A DNA stretch of 64,000 nt. It comes from Nioella sp965215655. Lineage in GTDB: Bacteria; Pseudomonadota; Alphaproteobacteria; Rhodobacterales; Rhodobacteraceae. The DNA lies in NCBI RefSeq assembly GCF_965215655.1, contig NZ_OZ244111.1:2480001-2544000 (forward strand), written 5' to 3'. Position numbers and translations under genes: made by a program. Below are positions 7,228 to 15,804 of the stretch, one piece after another (position 1 is the first letter of the stretch; every line of letters starts with the position of its first letter). The notes beneath the pieces are model-generated. The model made no database searches. It worked only from the letters and a program-made list of their open reading frames with translations, and was not told where the DNA came from.

Positions 7228-10128
7228 TTACTCAGCCGCCGGCAGGATGCGGCGCGATTGGGCCGCCTGCGCGTTGTAGTCTTCCTGCCATTCCGACGGC
7301 CCGTTCGAGGGCGCGACCTGCACCGCCGTCACCTTGTATTCCGGGCAGTTGGTGGCCCAGTCCGAGAAATCGGTGGTGATGACGTTCGCTTGCGTGTCGG
7401 GGTGGTGGAAGGTGGTGTAGACCACGCCGGGGCTGACCCGGTCGGTGATCTTCGCGCGCAGCGTGGTTTCGCCGGAACGGGAAGCCAGCCGCACCCAATC
7501 CCCGTCATTGAGACCGCGGTTTTCCGCGTCATGGGGGTGGATTTCCAGCACGTCTTCCTCATGCCACACCACGTTGTCCGTCCGCCGCGTCTGCGCACCC
7601 ACGTTGTACTGGGACAGAATGCGCCCGGTGGTCAGCAGAAGCGGGAAGCGCGGGCCGGTTTTCTCATCGGTCGCCACATATTCGGTGACGATGAACCGCC
7701 CCTTGCCACGCACGAAGCCATCGACATGCATCAGCGGCGTGCCCTCCGGCGCGCTGTCATTGCAGGGCCACTGGACCGAGCCGCGTTCCTCCAGCATGTC
7801 ATAGGTCACATTGGCGAAACCGGGGGTGGTGGCCGCGATCTCTTCCATGATCTGGCTGGGGTGGGTGTAGTGCCACCCGGCCCCCATGGCATTGGCCAGA
7901 AGCTGCGTCACTTCCCAGTCGGCATAGCCATTGCGCGGCGCCATCACCTTGCGCACGCGGTTGATCCGGCGCTCGGCATTGGTGAAGGTTCCGTCCTTTT
8001 CGAGGAAGGTGGAGCCGGGCAGGAACACATGCGCGTAGTTCGCGGTCTCGTTGAGGAAGAGATCGTGCACGATCACGCATTCCATCGCCGCAAGACCCGC
8101 CGCCACATGCTTGGTGTCGGGGTCGGACTGAAGAATGTCCTCGCCCTGGCAATAAAGCCCCTTGAAGGTGCCATCCACGGCGGCATCCAGCATGTTGGGG
8201 ATACGCAGGCCGGGTTCGGGGTCGATCTCCACGCCCCAGGCCTTCTCGAATATCTCGCGCACTTCCGGCATCTTCACATGACGGTAGCCCGGCAATTCAT
8301 GCGGGAAGCTGCCCATGTCGCAGGCGCCCTGCACGTTGTTCTGCCCACGCAGCGGGTTCACGCCCACACCCTTGCGACCGAGATTGCCGGTCAGCATGGC
8401 GAGGTTGGCGATCCCCATCACGGTGGTGGAGCCCTGACTGTGTTCCGTCACGCCCAGACCATAATAGATCGCGCCGTTGCCGCCGGTGGCGAAGAGCCGC
8501 GCGGCCTTGCGCAGTTCCTCCGCCGGGACGCCGGTCAGCATCTCGTTGGCCTCGGGGCTGTGGCGCGGGTCACTGACGAACTCCGCATATTCCTGGAATT
8601 CCTCCCAATCGCAACGCTCGCGGATGAAGGCCTCATCCATCAGCCCCTCGGTCACGATCACATGGGCGAGCGAGGTCACCACGGAGACGTTGGTGCCCGG
8701 ACGCAGCGGCAGGTGATGGGCGGCCTTGATATGGGCCGATTTCACCAGGTCGATGCGACGCGGGTCGATGACGATCAGCTGTGCCCCGGCGCGCAGGCGC
8801 TTCTTCAGGCGGCTGGCAAAGACCGGGTGGCCATCGGTCGGGTTCGCGCCGATCACGATCACCACGTCGGTATGCTCGACGCTGTCGAAATCCTGCGTGC
8901 CCGCAGAAGTGCCGAAAGTCTGGCCAAGCCCATAGCCCGTGGGCGAGTGGCAGACGCGGGCGCAGGTATCGGTGTTGTTGTTGCCAAAGACGCCACGCGC
9001 CAGTTTCTGCACCAGATAGGTTTCCTCGTTGGTGCAGCGGCTGGAGGTGATGACACCGATGGATTTCTTGCCATAGGTCTCCTGCAACCCGCGCATCTTG
9101 GTGGCGGCGAAGCTCAGCGCCTCCTCCCAGCTGACCTCGCGCCACGGCTCATCAATCGAGTCGCGGATCATCGGGTTCAGGATGCGATCATTGTGGGTCG
9201 CATAACCGTAAGCGAACCGCCCCTTCACACAGGAATGCCCCCGGTTCGCCTTGCCGTGCTTGTAGGGCACCATGCGGACCAGGTCGTCGCCATTGAGTTC
9301 CGCTTTGAAGGAACAGCCCACGCCGCAATAGGCGCAGGTGGTGATGACCGAACGTTCCGGCGTCCCAAGCTCGATCACCGATTTCTCCTGCAGCGTTGCT
9401 GTCGGGCAGGCCTGCACGCAGGCCCCGCAGCTGACACAATCGGAGGACAGGAAATCATCCGTCGCGGCCCCGGCGGACACGCGGCTGTCAAAGCCCCGGC
9501 CCTGGATGGTCAGCGCGAAGGTGCCCTGCACTTCCTCGCAGGCCCGCACGCAGCGCGAGCAGACGATGCATTTGGACGGGTCATAGGTGAAATAGGGGTT
9601 GGAATCGTCCTTGGGCAGCCATTCGGGGTTGGCCTCGCCCGAGGTGTCGCGCGCCATGAAGTGATTGGCGAAACCGCCCGATTTGGGCTCTTCGTAGCGC
9701 ACGTCGCGCAGGCCGACCATGCCTGCCATGTCCTGCAACTCGCAATCGCCATTGGCCGCACAGGTCAGGCAATCGAGCGGGTGGTCGGAGATATAGAGCT
9801 CCATCACCCCCTTGCGGATCTTCTTGACCTTCTGGGACTGGGTGTGAACGACCATGCCTTCCATCACCGGCGTCGTGCAGGACGCAGGGGTGCCCCGGCG
9901 GCCCTCGATTTCCACCACGCAGAGCCGGCAGGACCCGAAAGCCTCAAGGCTGTCAGTCGCGCAAAGCTTGGGGATCTGCATACCCGCTTCAGACGCGGCG
10001 CGCATGACGGAGGTGCCTTCCGGAACCGTGACGGCGAACCCGTCGATGGTCAGGGTGACGGGCTTGCCTTCCTTGGCGGGGGTGCCGAAATCGCGATCGG
10101 CGTCCCAGGGAATGATCAGGTCTTTCAT
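7228..10128 (-). CDS. fdsA: NAD-dependent formate dehydrogenase, alpha (catalytic) subunit
   Basis: A 966-residue Mo/W-bis-MGD subunit that oxidises formate to CO2. The N-terminus has a [2Fe-2S] ferredoxin domain (FGSCRLCVVEIEG), a CLTCAANGDCEL NuoG-like cluster, two [4Fe-4S] sets (KCIVCSRCVRAC, DCVSCGACVQAC) and the cofactor-proximal CAYCGVGCSF. The molybdenum ligand is the second Cys of CARVCHSPTGYG, so this is a cysteine and not a selenocysteine enzyme. The ATG at 10128 follows GGAGGTTGTGGC; longer frames run back through a palindromic element and are implausible. The subunit feeds electrons to FdsB. It is separated from fdsB by about 110 bases, an unusually long gap for this operon. Confidence 0.97.
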   Translation of the reverse strand: MKDLIIPWDADRDFGTPAKEGKPVTLTIDGFAVTVPEGTSVMRAASEAGMQIPKLCATDSLEAFGSCRLCVVEIEGRRGTPASCTTPVMEGMVVHTQSQKVKKIRKGVMELYISDHPLDCLTCAANGDCELQDMAGMVGLRDVRYEEPKSGGFANHFMARDTSGEANPEWLPKDDSNPYFTYDPSKCIVCSRCVRACEEVQGTFALTIQGRGFDSRVSAGAATDDFLSSDCVSCGACVQACPTATLQEKSVIELGTPERSVITTCAYCGVGCSFKAELNGDDLVRMVPYKHGKANRGHSCVKGRFAYGYATHNDRILNPMIRDSIDEPWREVSWEEALSFAATKMRGLQETYGKKSIGVITSSRCTNEETYLVQKLARGVFGNNNTDTCARVCHSPTGYGLGQTFGTSAGTQDFDSVEHTDVVIVIGANPTDGHPVFASRLKKRLRAGAQLIVIDPRRIDLVKSAHIKAAHHLPLRPGTNVSVVTSLAHVIVTEGLMDEAFIRERCDWEEFQEYAEFVSDPRHSPEANEMLTGVPAEELRKAARLFATGGNGAIYYGLGVTEHSQGSTTVMGIANLAMLTGNLGRKGVGVNPLRGQNNVQGACDMGSFPHELPGYRHVKMPEVREIFEKAWGVEIDPEPGLRIPNMLDAAVDGTFKGLYCQGEDILQSDPDTKHVAAGLAAMECVIVHDLFLNETANYAHVFLPGSTFLEKDGTFTNAERRINRVRKVMAPRNGYADWEVTQLLANAMGAGWHYTHPSQIMEEIAATTPGFANVTYDMLEERGSVQWPCNDSAPEGTPLMHVDGFVRGKGRFIVTEYVATDEKTGPRFPLLLTTGRILSQYNVGAQTRRTDNVVWHEEDVLEIHPHDAENRGLNDGDWVRLASRSGETTLRAKITDRVSPGVVYTTFHHPDTQANVITTDFSDWATNCPEYKVTAVQVAPSNGPSEWQEDYNAQAAQSRRILPAAE

Positions 10129-10175
10129 GCCACAACCTCCATCGCCTTCATCTTGGCGAAAATACCTCGGGGGGT

Positions 10176-10196
10176 CCGGGGGGCAGCGCCCCCCGG
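10176..10196. repeat. G-run/C-run palindrome between fdsB and fdsA
   Basis: CCGGGGGGC (10176-10184) and GCCCCCCGG (10188-10196) pair perfectly around AGC. It is preceded by CTTCATCTTGGCGAAAATAC and a CGGGGGG run, an arrangement I recognise as a frequent intergenic palindrome in Rhodobacteraceae genomes. Lying inside the operon, it may stabilise or trim the mRNA between subunit genes. Only one copy is in this window. Confidence 0.6.
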
Positions 10197-10237
10197 CTGG
10201 TCGACGCCGAAGGCGGCGAAACCACTCATTGAACAGC

Positions 10238-11755
10238 TCATTCCGCGGCCTCCTTCTGACGCGCGAAATCATCGGGGAAATGGGTCAGCGCAGACATCAC
10301 CGGGAACGGTGTGAACCCGCCAAGCGCGCAGAGCGAGCCGTCTTTCATCGTCTCACAAAGATCCGTCAGCAGCGGGATGGCCCCAACATCGCCTTCCGCG
10401 ATCCGGTCGATGGTCTCGACGCCCCGTACCGCACCGATCCGGCAAGGCGTACACTTGCCGCAGCTTTCGACTGCACAGAACTCCATCGCGAAGCGCGCCA
10501 TTTTCAGCATGTCGGCGCTGTCGTCGAAGATCACCACGCCCGCATGGCCAATCAGCCCGCCCGCCTGGTCGAACTCCTCGTAGCCGAAGGGCGTGTCGAA
10601 TTGGTCGGGATGCAGGTATGCGCCGAGGGGCCCGCCCACCTGAACCGCCTTGACCGGACGACCCGAGGCGGTGCCGCCTGCGACCTCGTTCACCAGCGTG
10701 CCGAGCGGCATGCCGAAGGCGGTTTCAAATAGCCCGCCGAATTTCACATTGCCCGCGATCTGGATCGGCATGGTCCCCTTGGACCGGCCAAGCCCGAAGC
10801 CCGCGTAATGGGCCGCGCCCTTCTCAAAAATCACCGGCACCGTGGCCAGCGACAGCACGTTGTTGACCACCGTGGGCTTGCCGAGGAATCCTTCCAAAGC
10901 AGGCAATGGCGGCTTGGCGCGCACGATGCCGCGCTTGCCTTCGAGGGAGTTCAGCAGCGAGGTTTCCTCGCCACATACGTAAGCCCCCGCGCCGACGCGG
11001 ATTTCCATGTCGAACGCCTTGCCCGACCCCAGAACATCCGCGCCCAGAACACCCGCAGCGCGTGCCCGGCGCACGGCCTCTTCCATCACCGCAATCGCAT
11101 CAGGGTATTCGGACCGCAGGTAGACATAGCCCTTGGTCGCGCCCACGCCGAGGCCCGCAATCGCCATGCCCTCGATCAGGCAGAAGGGGTCGCCTTCCAT
11201 CACCATGCGGTCGGCGAAGGTGCCGCTGTCACCCTCGTCGGCATTGCAGACAATGTATTTCTGGTCAGCCTCAGCCCCCAGAACCGTGTTCCACTTGATC
11301 CCCGTGGGGAAGCCTGCCCCACCCCGGCCGCGCAGGCCGGAGTCGGTGACTTCCTTGACGATCTCTGCGCCCGTCATCGCGATCGCGCGGCGCAGGCCAG
11401 CCAGACCGCCATGCGCCTCGTAATCGGCGAGGTCGAGCGGGTCGATCACGCCGACGCGGGCGAAGGTCAGGCGGGTCTGTTTGGCGAGGAAGGGGATATC
11501 CTCCACTGGCCCGAGCGAGGCCAGCTTTCCGTCGAGCAGCGCGGGAACGTCTTCAACCGAAACCGGGCCATAGCCCATGCGGGTGCCGTCCAGATCCAGT
11601 TCCACCAGAGGTTCCAGCCAGATCATGCCACGGGTGCCATTGCGGATCACCTGCACGTCAAGGCCACGGGTGGCGGCTTCGGACGCAATCGCCTCGGCCA
11701 CTTCATCCGCGCCAAGCGCCTTCGCGGCGCTGTCGAGGGGGACGTAAATTTTCAT
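10238..11755 (-). CDS. fdsB: NAD-dependent formate dehydrogenase, beta subunit (NuoF-like)
   Basis: A 505-residue diaphorase subunit that passes electrons from the alpha subunit to NAD+. The FMN/NAD fold is seen in SGLRGRGGAGFPTGIKW, CNADEGDSGTFADR and GAGAYVCGEETSLLNSLEG, and the C-terminal [4Fe-4S] site in CGKCTPCRIGAVRG with a distal DGSLCALGG cysteine. About 110 residues precede this core, as in other FdsB proteins. Its ATG overlaps the fdsG stop (ATGA). It works as FdsGB, equivalent to NuoEF of complex I. Confidence 0.97.
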   Translation of the reverse strand: MKIYVPLDSAAKALGADEVAEAIASEAATRGLDVQVIRNGTRGMIWLEPLVELDLDGTRMGYGPVSVEDVPALLDGKLASLGPVEDIPFLAKQTRLTFARVGVIDPLDLADYEAHGGLAGLRRAIAMTGAEIVKEVTDSGLRGRGGAGFPTGIKWNTVLGAEADQKYIVCNADEGDSGTFADRMVMEGDPFCLIEGMAIAGLGVGATKGYVYLRSEYPDAIAVMEEAVRRARAAGVLGADVLGSGKAFDMEIRVGAGAYVCGEETSLLNSLEGKRGIVRAKPPLPALEGFLGKPTVVNNVLSLATVPVIFEKGAAHYAGFGLGRSKGTMPIQIAGNVKFGGLFETAFGMPLGTLVNEVAGGTASGRPVKAVQVGGPLGAYLHPDQFDTPFGYEEFDQAGGLIGHAGVVIFDDSADMLKMARFAMEFCAVESCGKCTPCRIGAVRGVETIDRIAEGDVGAIPLLTDLCETMKDGSLCALGGFTPFPVMSALTHFPDDFARQKEAAE

Positions 11756-12228
11756 GCGCCTGCCTCCGCCAGAAGTTTCGCCATCTTCGCGTCATCGACA
11801 CGGCCAATAACCTTGTTGTCGACCATCGCGGCGGGACCGCAGGCGCAGAGGCCAAGGCAATAGACCGGCTCGATCGTCACTGCGCCGTTGGCAGTGGTGC
11901 CGTGCCACTGGGTTCCCAGTTTCTCAAGCGTGCGCGCGGCCAGAGCGTCCGCCCCCACGGCCTGACAGGCCTCTGCCCGGCAGATCTTGACCACGTGACG
12001 GCCCGCAGGGACCTCGCGGAAATCGTGATAGAAGCTCATCACCCCATGCACCTCGGCGCGGGTGATGTTCAGCGCATCGGCGATCACCGGCAGCGCACCT
12101 TCCGGCACACAGCCGAACGCCTCCTGCAGGGCGTGAAAAATGGGAAGAAGCGGTCCTTCGAGATGCAGTTGAGAGGCGACGATCTCGCGGATCTCCTCTG
12201 CACTCGGGGCGGGCTTGGAAAGGGACAT
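11752..12228 (-). CDS. fdsG: NAD-dependent formate dehydrogenase, gamma subunit (NuoE-like)
   Basis: A 158-residue thioredoxin-fold [2Fe-2S] protein. Cluster cysteines are in CRAEACQAVGA and VYCLGLCACGPA, the C-x4-C and C-x3-C pattern of NuoE/FdsG. The ATG at 12228 follows GGAGCCAGCC; a longer frame starting 33 bases upstream lacks support. It is the first gene of the operon fdsG-fdsB-fdsA-fdhD-fdsD, with a perfect OxyR-type inverted repeat about 75 bases upstream at the end of the regulator gene. Confidence 0.95.
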   Translation of the reverse strand: MSLSKPAPSAEEIREIVASQLHLEGPLLPIFHALQEAFGCVPEGALPVIADALNITRAEVHGVMSFYHDFREVPAGRHVVKICRAEACQAVGADALAARTLEKLGTQWHGTTANGAVTIEPVYCLGLCACGPAAMVDNKVIGRVDDAKMAKLLAEAGA

Positions 12229-12300
12229 GGCTGGCTCCGGTCGTTTCGGGGCCGTAATCACCCGCGCGACCTTCGTGATTCAATATCGCTTTTCCGTCAG

Positions 12301-12321
12301 TTGATAGAAATTCCCTATCAA
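12301..12321. promoter_or_regulatory. OxyR/LysR-type operator upstream of the fds operon
   Basis: TTGATAG (12301-12307) and CTATCAA (12315-12321) form a perfect inverted repeat with 7-base spacing, that is ATAG-N7-CTAT. It overlaps the last codons of the LysR gene and lies about 75 bases upstream of fdsG. The same ATAG-N7-CTAT recurs directly in front of the LysR gene. Confidence 0.72.
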
Positions 12322-13205
12322 GATACCTCCGACATGCGCCGTGCTTCGGACAACAGCGCATCCAGCACCGGGGTATGGGGTTCGCGAAAGGGCGCGACCA
12401 GCCCCACGGAGTGCCCCCTGCCCGCCCCGGAAAGCGGAATGATTTCAAGGGGTTTTCCCCCGGTTAGAAAGCGCGCCATGTCGGCGGGCAGCACCGTCAG
12501 AAAGCCCCCTTCCAGCACATTTGCCACCAGAACCACCGTCGAATTCGACTCCACCGTCGCCTCCGGCACCACGCCGGCACTCTCAAAGTTTTTATTGATG
12601 ATCCGCCGGTTCTGCATGTCCGGCGTCAAAAGGCACAGTTTTTGGCCGTCCAGATCACGCCAGCGCACCTCGGACCGCCCCGCAAAGGGGGAATCGCTGC
12701 GGCAGACCAGCATGTAGCGTTCTTCATAGAGCGGCTCGGTGCTGACGCGGCCCGTTGGTTCATTGTCGAGATAGGAAATCCCTGCGTCCACATCGAGATT
12801 TTCGATCATGGTCAGGATCTCGATCGAGGTGCGCGACAGGATCGTAAAGCGCACATTTGGGTGCTTTTCGGTAAACCGCGTGGTGAGTTTCCCCGCCCAG
12901 GTCAGCGCCGTGGGAATGACCGCAATGCGCAGTTGCCCCGCCAACCCGTGCCGCGAAAACCGCATCTCCTCGCGCAATTGCCGCGCGTCGCCCACGATCT
13001 TGCGCGCCCAGACCAGCGCGCTCTGCCCCTCCGGCGTCAGCCCGCCATAGCGCGAGCCACGAAAGATAAGCTGAACGCCGAGCTGTTCCTCCAGTTGCTT
13101 GATCCCGGCAGACAACGTCGGCTGCGTGATCCCCAGGCTTTGCGCGGCGCGGCCGAAATGGCCTTCCTTGGCCACGGCGATGAACATCTCCAGCTTGTCG
13201 AGCAT
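12318..13205 (-). CDS. LysR-family regulator of formate dehydrogenase (OxyR-like)
   Basis: A 295-residue LTTR with the N-terminal HTH KEGHFGRAAQSLGITQPTL followed by IKQLEEQLGVQL and an OxyR/CynR-type effector domain. It is encoded immediately upstream and in the same direction as fdsG, so it probably controls the formate dehydrogenase operon, possibly in response to formate. Where OxyR carries its redox cysteine, this protein has LCLLTPDMQNRR, so the peroxide-sensing HCLR-type site appears absent. It has an ATAG-N7-CTAT box adjoining its own start codon and another at its 3' end, which suggests autoregulation plus control of fds. Confidence 0.88.
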   Translation of the reverse strand: MLDKLEMFIAVAKEGHFGRAAQSLGITQPTLSAGIKQLEEQLGVQLIFRGSRYGGLTPEGQSALVWARKIVGDARQLREEMRFSRHGLAGQLRIAVIPTALTWAGKLTTRFTEKHPNVRFTILSRTSIEILTMIENLDVDAGISYLDNEPTGRVSTEPLYEERYMLVCRSDSPFAGRSEVRWRDLDGQKLCLLTPDMQNRRIINKNFESAGVVPEATVESNSTVVLVANVLEGGFLTVLPADMARFLTGGKPLEIIPLSGAGRGHSVGLVAPFREPHTPVLDALLSEARRMSEVS

Positions 13206-13222
13206 GATAGAGGTTTCCTATC
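13206..13222. promoter_or_regulatory. ATAG-N7-CTAT box abutting the LysR start codon
   Basis: GATAG (13206-13210) and CTATC (13218-13222) form an inverted repeat with 7-base spacing touching the ATG at 13205; a further TTGATAG half-site is at 13236-13242. Binding here would block translation-start-proximal transcription, consistent with autorepression. Confidence 0.62.
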
Positions 13223-13465
13223 GGTTTCGAGCCAATTGATAGCTCATCATGGCGTATTTGGAAAGATTGCCCCCGGCGAGTGATTCGGCAGGTCCTGCCC
13301 CGAATGGAGCGGCAAGCTTCCCCATCGGCACCTAGTTTCCGGGCAATCACCGCCGATAAGTGCCGGAAAATGTGACAGAAGCGATTTTTCCGGGCAAATT
13401 CCACGAAAGGTTTGGGGATTTTGTGAAATTTATTTACCATATAGTCAAAAATCGGGAGATGGGGG

Positions 13466-14767
13466 ATGCTGGACATCATCATAAGGCAGGCAAACCTGCC
13501 GGACGGACAGGGGCCTGTCGACATCGCCATCCAGGGCGACAGGATCGCAGAGATCGCGCCCCGGATCGACGCCGAGGCGCGGGAGGAGATCGACGCCACG
13601 GGCCGGCTCGTCTGCCCGCCCTTCACCGACCCGCATTTCCACATGGACGCTACGCTGAGCCTTGGCCTGCCGCGTATGAACGTGTCGGGCACGCTGCTGG
13701 AAGGCATTGCGCTGTGGGGGGAGCTGAAGCCCCTGCTAACGCCCGACGCGGTGATCGAACGGGCGCTTTGCTATTGCGATCTGGCGGTGTCTCAGGGGCT
13801 TCTGGCGATCCGGTCGCATGTGGATGTGTCCACCGCGCCGCTGGTCGGCGTTGAGGCCCTGTTAGAAGTTCGCAAGCAGGTCGCCCCTTATATCGACCTG
13901 CAACTGGTGGCCTTCCCGCAAGACGGGCTCTATCGCGCGGAAAAGGCAGAGGAAAACCTGATCCGCTCGCTCGATATGGGGGTCGATGTGGTGGGCGGCA
14001 TCCCGCATTTCGAACGCACCATGGCCGACGGTGCCCGGTCGGTCACTCGGCTGGCAGAGATCGCGGCGGAACGCGGCCTGATGCTGGACCTGCATTGTGA
14101 TGAAAGCGACGATCCCATGTCGCGCCATGTGGAAACGCTGGCCTATGAAACCACGCGGCTCGGGCTTGGCGGGCGGGTCACCGCCAGCCATGTGACCGCG
14201 ATGCATTCCTATGACAATTACTATGCGTCGAAGCTCATTCCGCTGATCGCGGAAAGCGGGATGAACGTAGTGCCCAATCCGCTGATCAACATCACCCTTC
14301 AGGGCCGGTCCGACACTTATCCGCGCCGCCGTGGCCTGACCCGCGTGCCGGAACTGCGCGCGGCGGGCGTCAACGTGGCCTTCGGGCAGGATTGCACCAT
14401 GGACCCGTGGTATTCGCTTGGCTCTGCCGACATGCTGGAAGTGGCGCATATGGGCGTCCATGCGGTGCCCATGACCTCGCGCGAGGCGATGGACTGGGCC
14501 TTCACTTCCGTCACCCAGAACGGCGCCAAGGCCATGGGCCTGCCCGACCCCACGATCCGCAAGGGCGGCCCGGCCAGCATGGTTGTGCTGCAGGCCAAAG
14601 ACCCAATCGAGGCGGTGCGGATGAAGGCCACACGGCTCGCCGTTCTGAAACACGGCAAGGTGCTGTCGCGCACGGCTCCGCGTCTTGCCACGCTGTCCCT
14701 GCCCGGCCGCCCGGAAACGCTCGACCCGGCCAGCTACGCGCCGGTTTCGGCGGACAAACCCGAATAA
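13466..14767 (+). CDS. codA: Cytosine deaminase-type amidohydrolase
   Basis: A 433-residue metal-dependent amidohydrolase. Metal ligands are in DPHFHMDATLS, LDLHCDESDD and ASHVTAMHSYDNYY, and the catalytic aspartate in FGQDCTMDPWYSLG. The blocks SGTLLEGIALWGE, RSHVDVS, LQLVAFPQDGL, VVGGIPHFER, NPLINITLQGR and TYPRRRGLTRV match E. coli cytosine deaminase closely. It converts cytosine to uracil, or acts on a related pyrimidine or triazine. Position 313-equivalent Asp is kept, though FGHD of CodA is FGQD here, which may alter substrate choice. It is the first gene of an operon with a BMP-type importer, so it probably processes the imported base. The 260-base region upstream holds the divergent regulator's promoter. 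Confidence 0.85.
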   Translation: MLDIIIRQANLPDGQGPVDIAIQGDRIAEIAPRIDAEAREEIDATGRLVCPPFTDPHFHMDATLSLGLPRMNVSGTLLEGIALWGELKPLLTPDAVIERALCYCDLAVSQGLLAIRSHVDVSTAPLVGVEALLEVRKQVAPYIDLQLVAFPQDGLYRAEKAEENLIRSLDMGVDVVGGIPHFERTMADGARSVTRLAEIAAERGLMLDLHCDESDDPMSRHVETLAYETTRLGLGGRVTASHVTAMHSYDNYYASKLIPLIAESGMNVVPNPLINITLQGRSDTYPRRRGLTRVPELRAAGVNVAFGQDCTMDPWYSLGSADMLEVAHMGVHAVPMTSREAMDWAFTSVTQNGAKAMGLPDPTIRKGGPASMVVLQAKDPIEAVRMKATRLAVLKHGKVLSRTAPRLATLSLPGRPETLDPASYAPVSADKPE

Positions 14768-14807
14768 CAACAAAACCTAAACAGACCCCAACAGAGAGGA
14801 CCCACCC

Positions 14808-15791
14808 ATGAAACTCACCACCACTCGCCGTCAGCTGATGATCGGTGCCGCTGCAACGCTCGCCACGCCCGCCTTCGTGCGCCGCGTGAACGCGCAATCG
14901 GCTGTGCGCATCGCGGGCGTCCACATGTCGCCCGTGGAAAACGCCTGGAACAGCCGCATCCACCTGGCGATGCAGGAGGCCGCCGCCTCTGGCCTGATCG
15001 AGTATGAATTCTCCGAGGGCGTTGCCCCCACCGACTACCCCCGTGCCATGCGCGAATATGCCGAGGGCGGCGCGCAGATCATCTGGGGCGAATCCTACGC
15101 CGTGGAGCGTGAGGCGCGCGAAGTGGCGGGCGACTACCCGGAAACGGCGTTCCTGATGGGCTCGTCCGGTGGCCCCGACGGCGACAATTTCGGCGTCTTC
15201 GGCACCCGCAACCATGAAGCGGCGTATCTGGCGGGGATGCTGGCGGGCCATATGTCGGAAAGCAATGTCTTCGGCTCGGTCGGCGGCTATCCGATCCCCG
15301 AGGTGAACCTGCTGATTAACGCCTTCCGCATGGGTGTGAGCGAGGTAAACCCCGATGCCACCTTCCTCAACGGCTTCATCGGCGCCTGGTTCGACCCGGC
15401 CCGCGCGCAGGAAGCGGCGATTGCCCAGATCGACGCGGGCGCGGATATCCTCTTTGGCGAACGGATCGGCACCGCAGACGCGGCACAGGCACGGAGCATC
15501 AAGGCCATCGGCTCGCTGATCGACTATACGCCGCGCTATCCCGGCACGGTCTTTGCCAACGCGATCTGGAACTATGGCCCGACCATCGCGGCCATCGTGG
15601 CGGATGTGCAGGCGGGCAACCCGACGGGCCGGAACTACACGGAATACTCCTTCATGGCCCATGGCGGGAATGAGCTGATCTACGTGGCCGACGAAGTGCC
15701 CGCCGAAGCGATCCCGGCGATGGAGGCCAAGCAGGCCGCGATCCAGTCGGGCGAATGGGACGTTCCGATCGACGAAAGCGAACCGGCCTGA
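14808..15791 (+). CDS. BMP-family ABC transporter substrate-binding protein
   Basis: A 327-residue periplasmic protein with a twin-arginine-like leader (TTRRQLMIGAAATLATPAF) and probable cleavage after VNAQ. The mature protein shows the BMP/PnrA fold: IIWGESYAVEREAREV, NHEAAYLAGMLAGHMS, GSVGGYPIPEVN and DILFGERIGTADAAQ. BMP proteins bind purine nucleosides or related bases; no lipobox is visible. It is followed by an amidase, an ATPase and two permeases in one operon and preceded by a cytosine deaminase, so a nucleobase or nucleoside ligand is likely. A ribosome binding site AGAGAGGACCC precedes the ATG. Confidence 0.87.
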   Translation: MKLTTTRRQLMIGAAATLATPAFVRRVNAQSAVRIAGVHMSPVENAWNSRIHLAMQEAAASGLIEYEFSEGVAPTDYPRAMREYAEGGAQIIWGESYAVEREAREVAGDYPETAFLMGSSGGPDGDNFGVFGTRNHEAAYLAGMLAGHMSESNVFGSVGGYPIPEVNLLINAFRMGVSEVNPDATFLNGFIGAWFDPARAQEAAIAQIDAGADILFGERIGTADAAQARSIKAIGSLIDYTPRYPGTVFANAIWNYGPTIAAIVADVQAGNPTGRNYTEYSFMAHGGNELIYVADEVPAEAIPAMEAKQAAIQSGEWDVPIDESEPA

Positions 15792-15804
15792 TCGGGGCGC
15801 GAAC

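Noticed and set aside
8920..8990. Selenocysteine at the formate dehydrogenase active site
   Set aside because: The codon in CARVCHSPT encodes cysteine and no in-frame TGA occurs there.
7204..10314. Very long open frame on the plus strand opposite fdsA
   Set aside because: It is antisense to a gene with unambiguous Fe-S and molybdenum motifs; long antisense frames are expected in GC-rich DNA with this codon bias.
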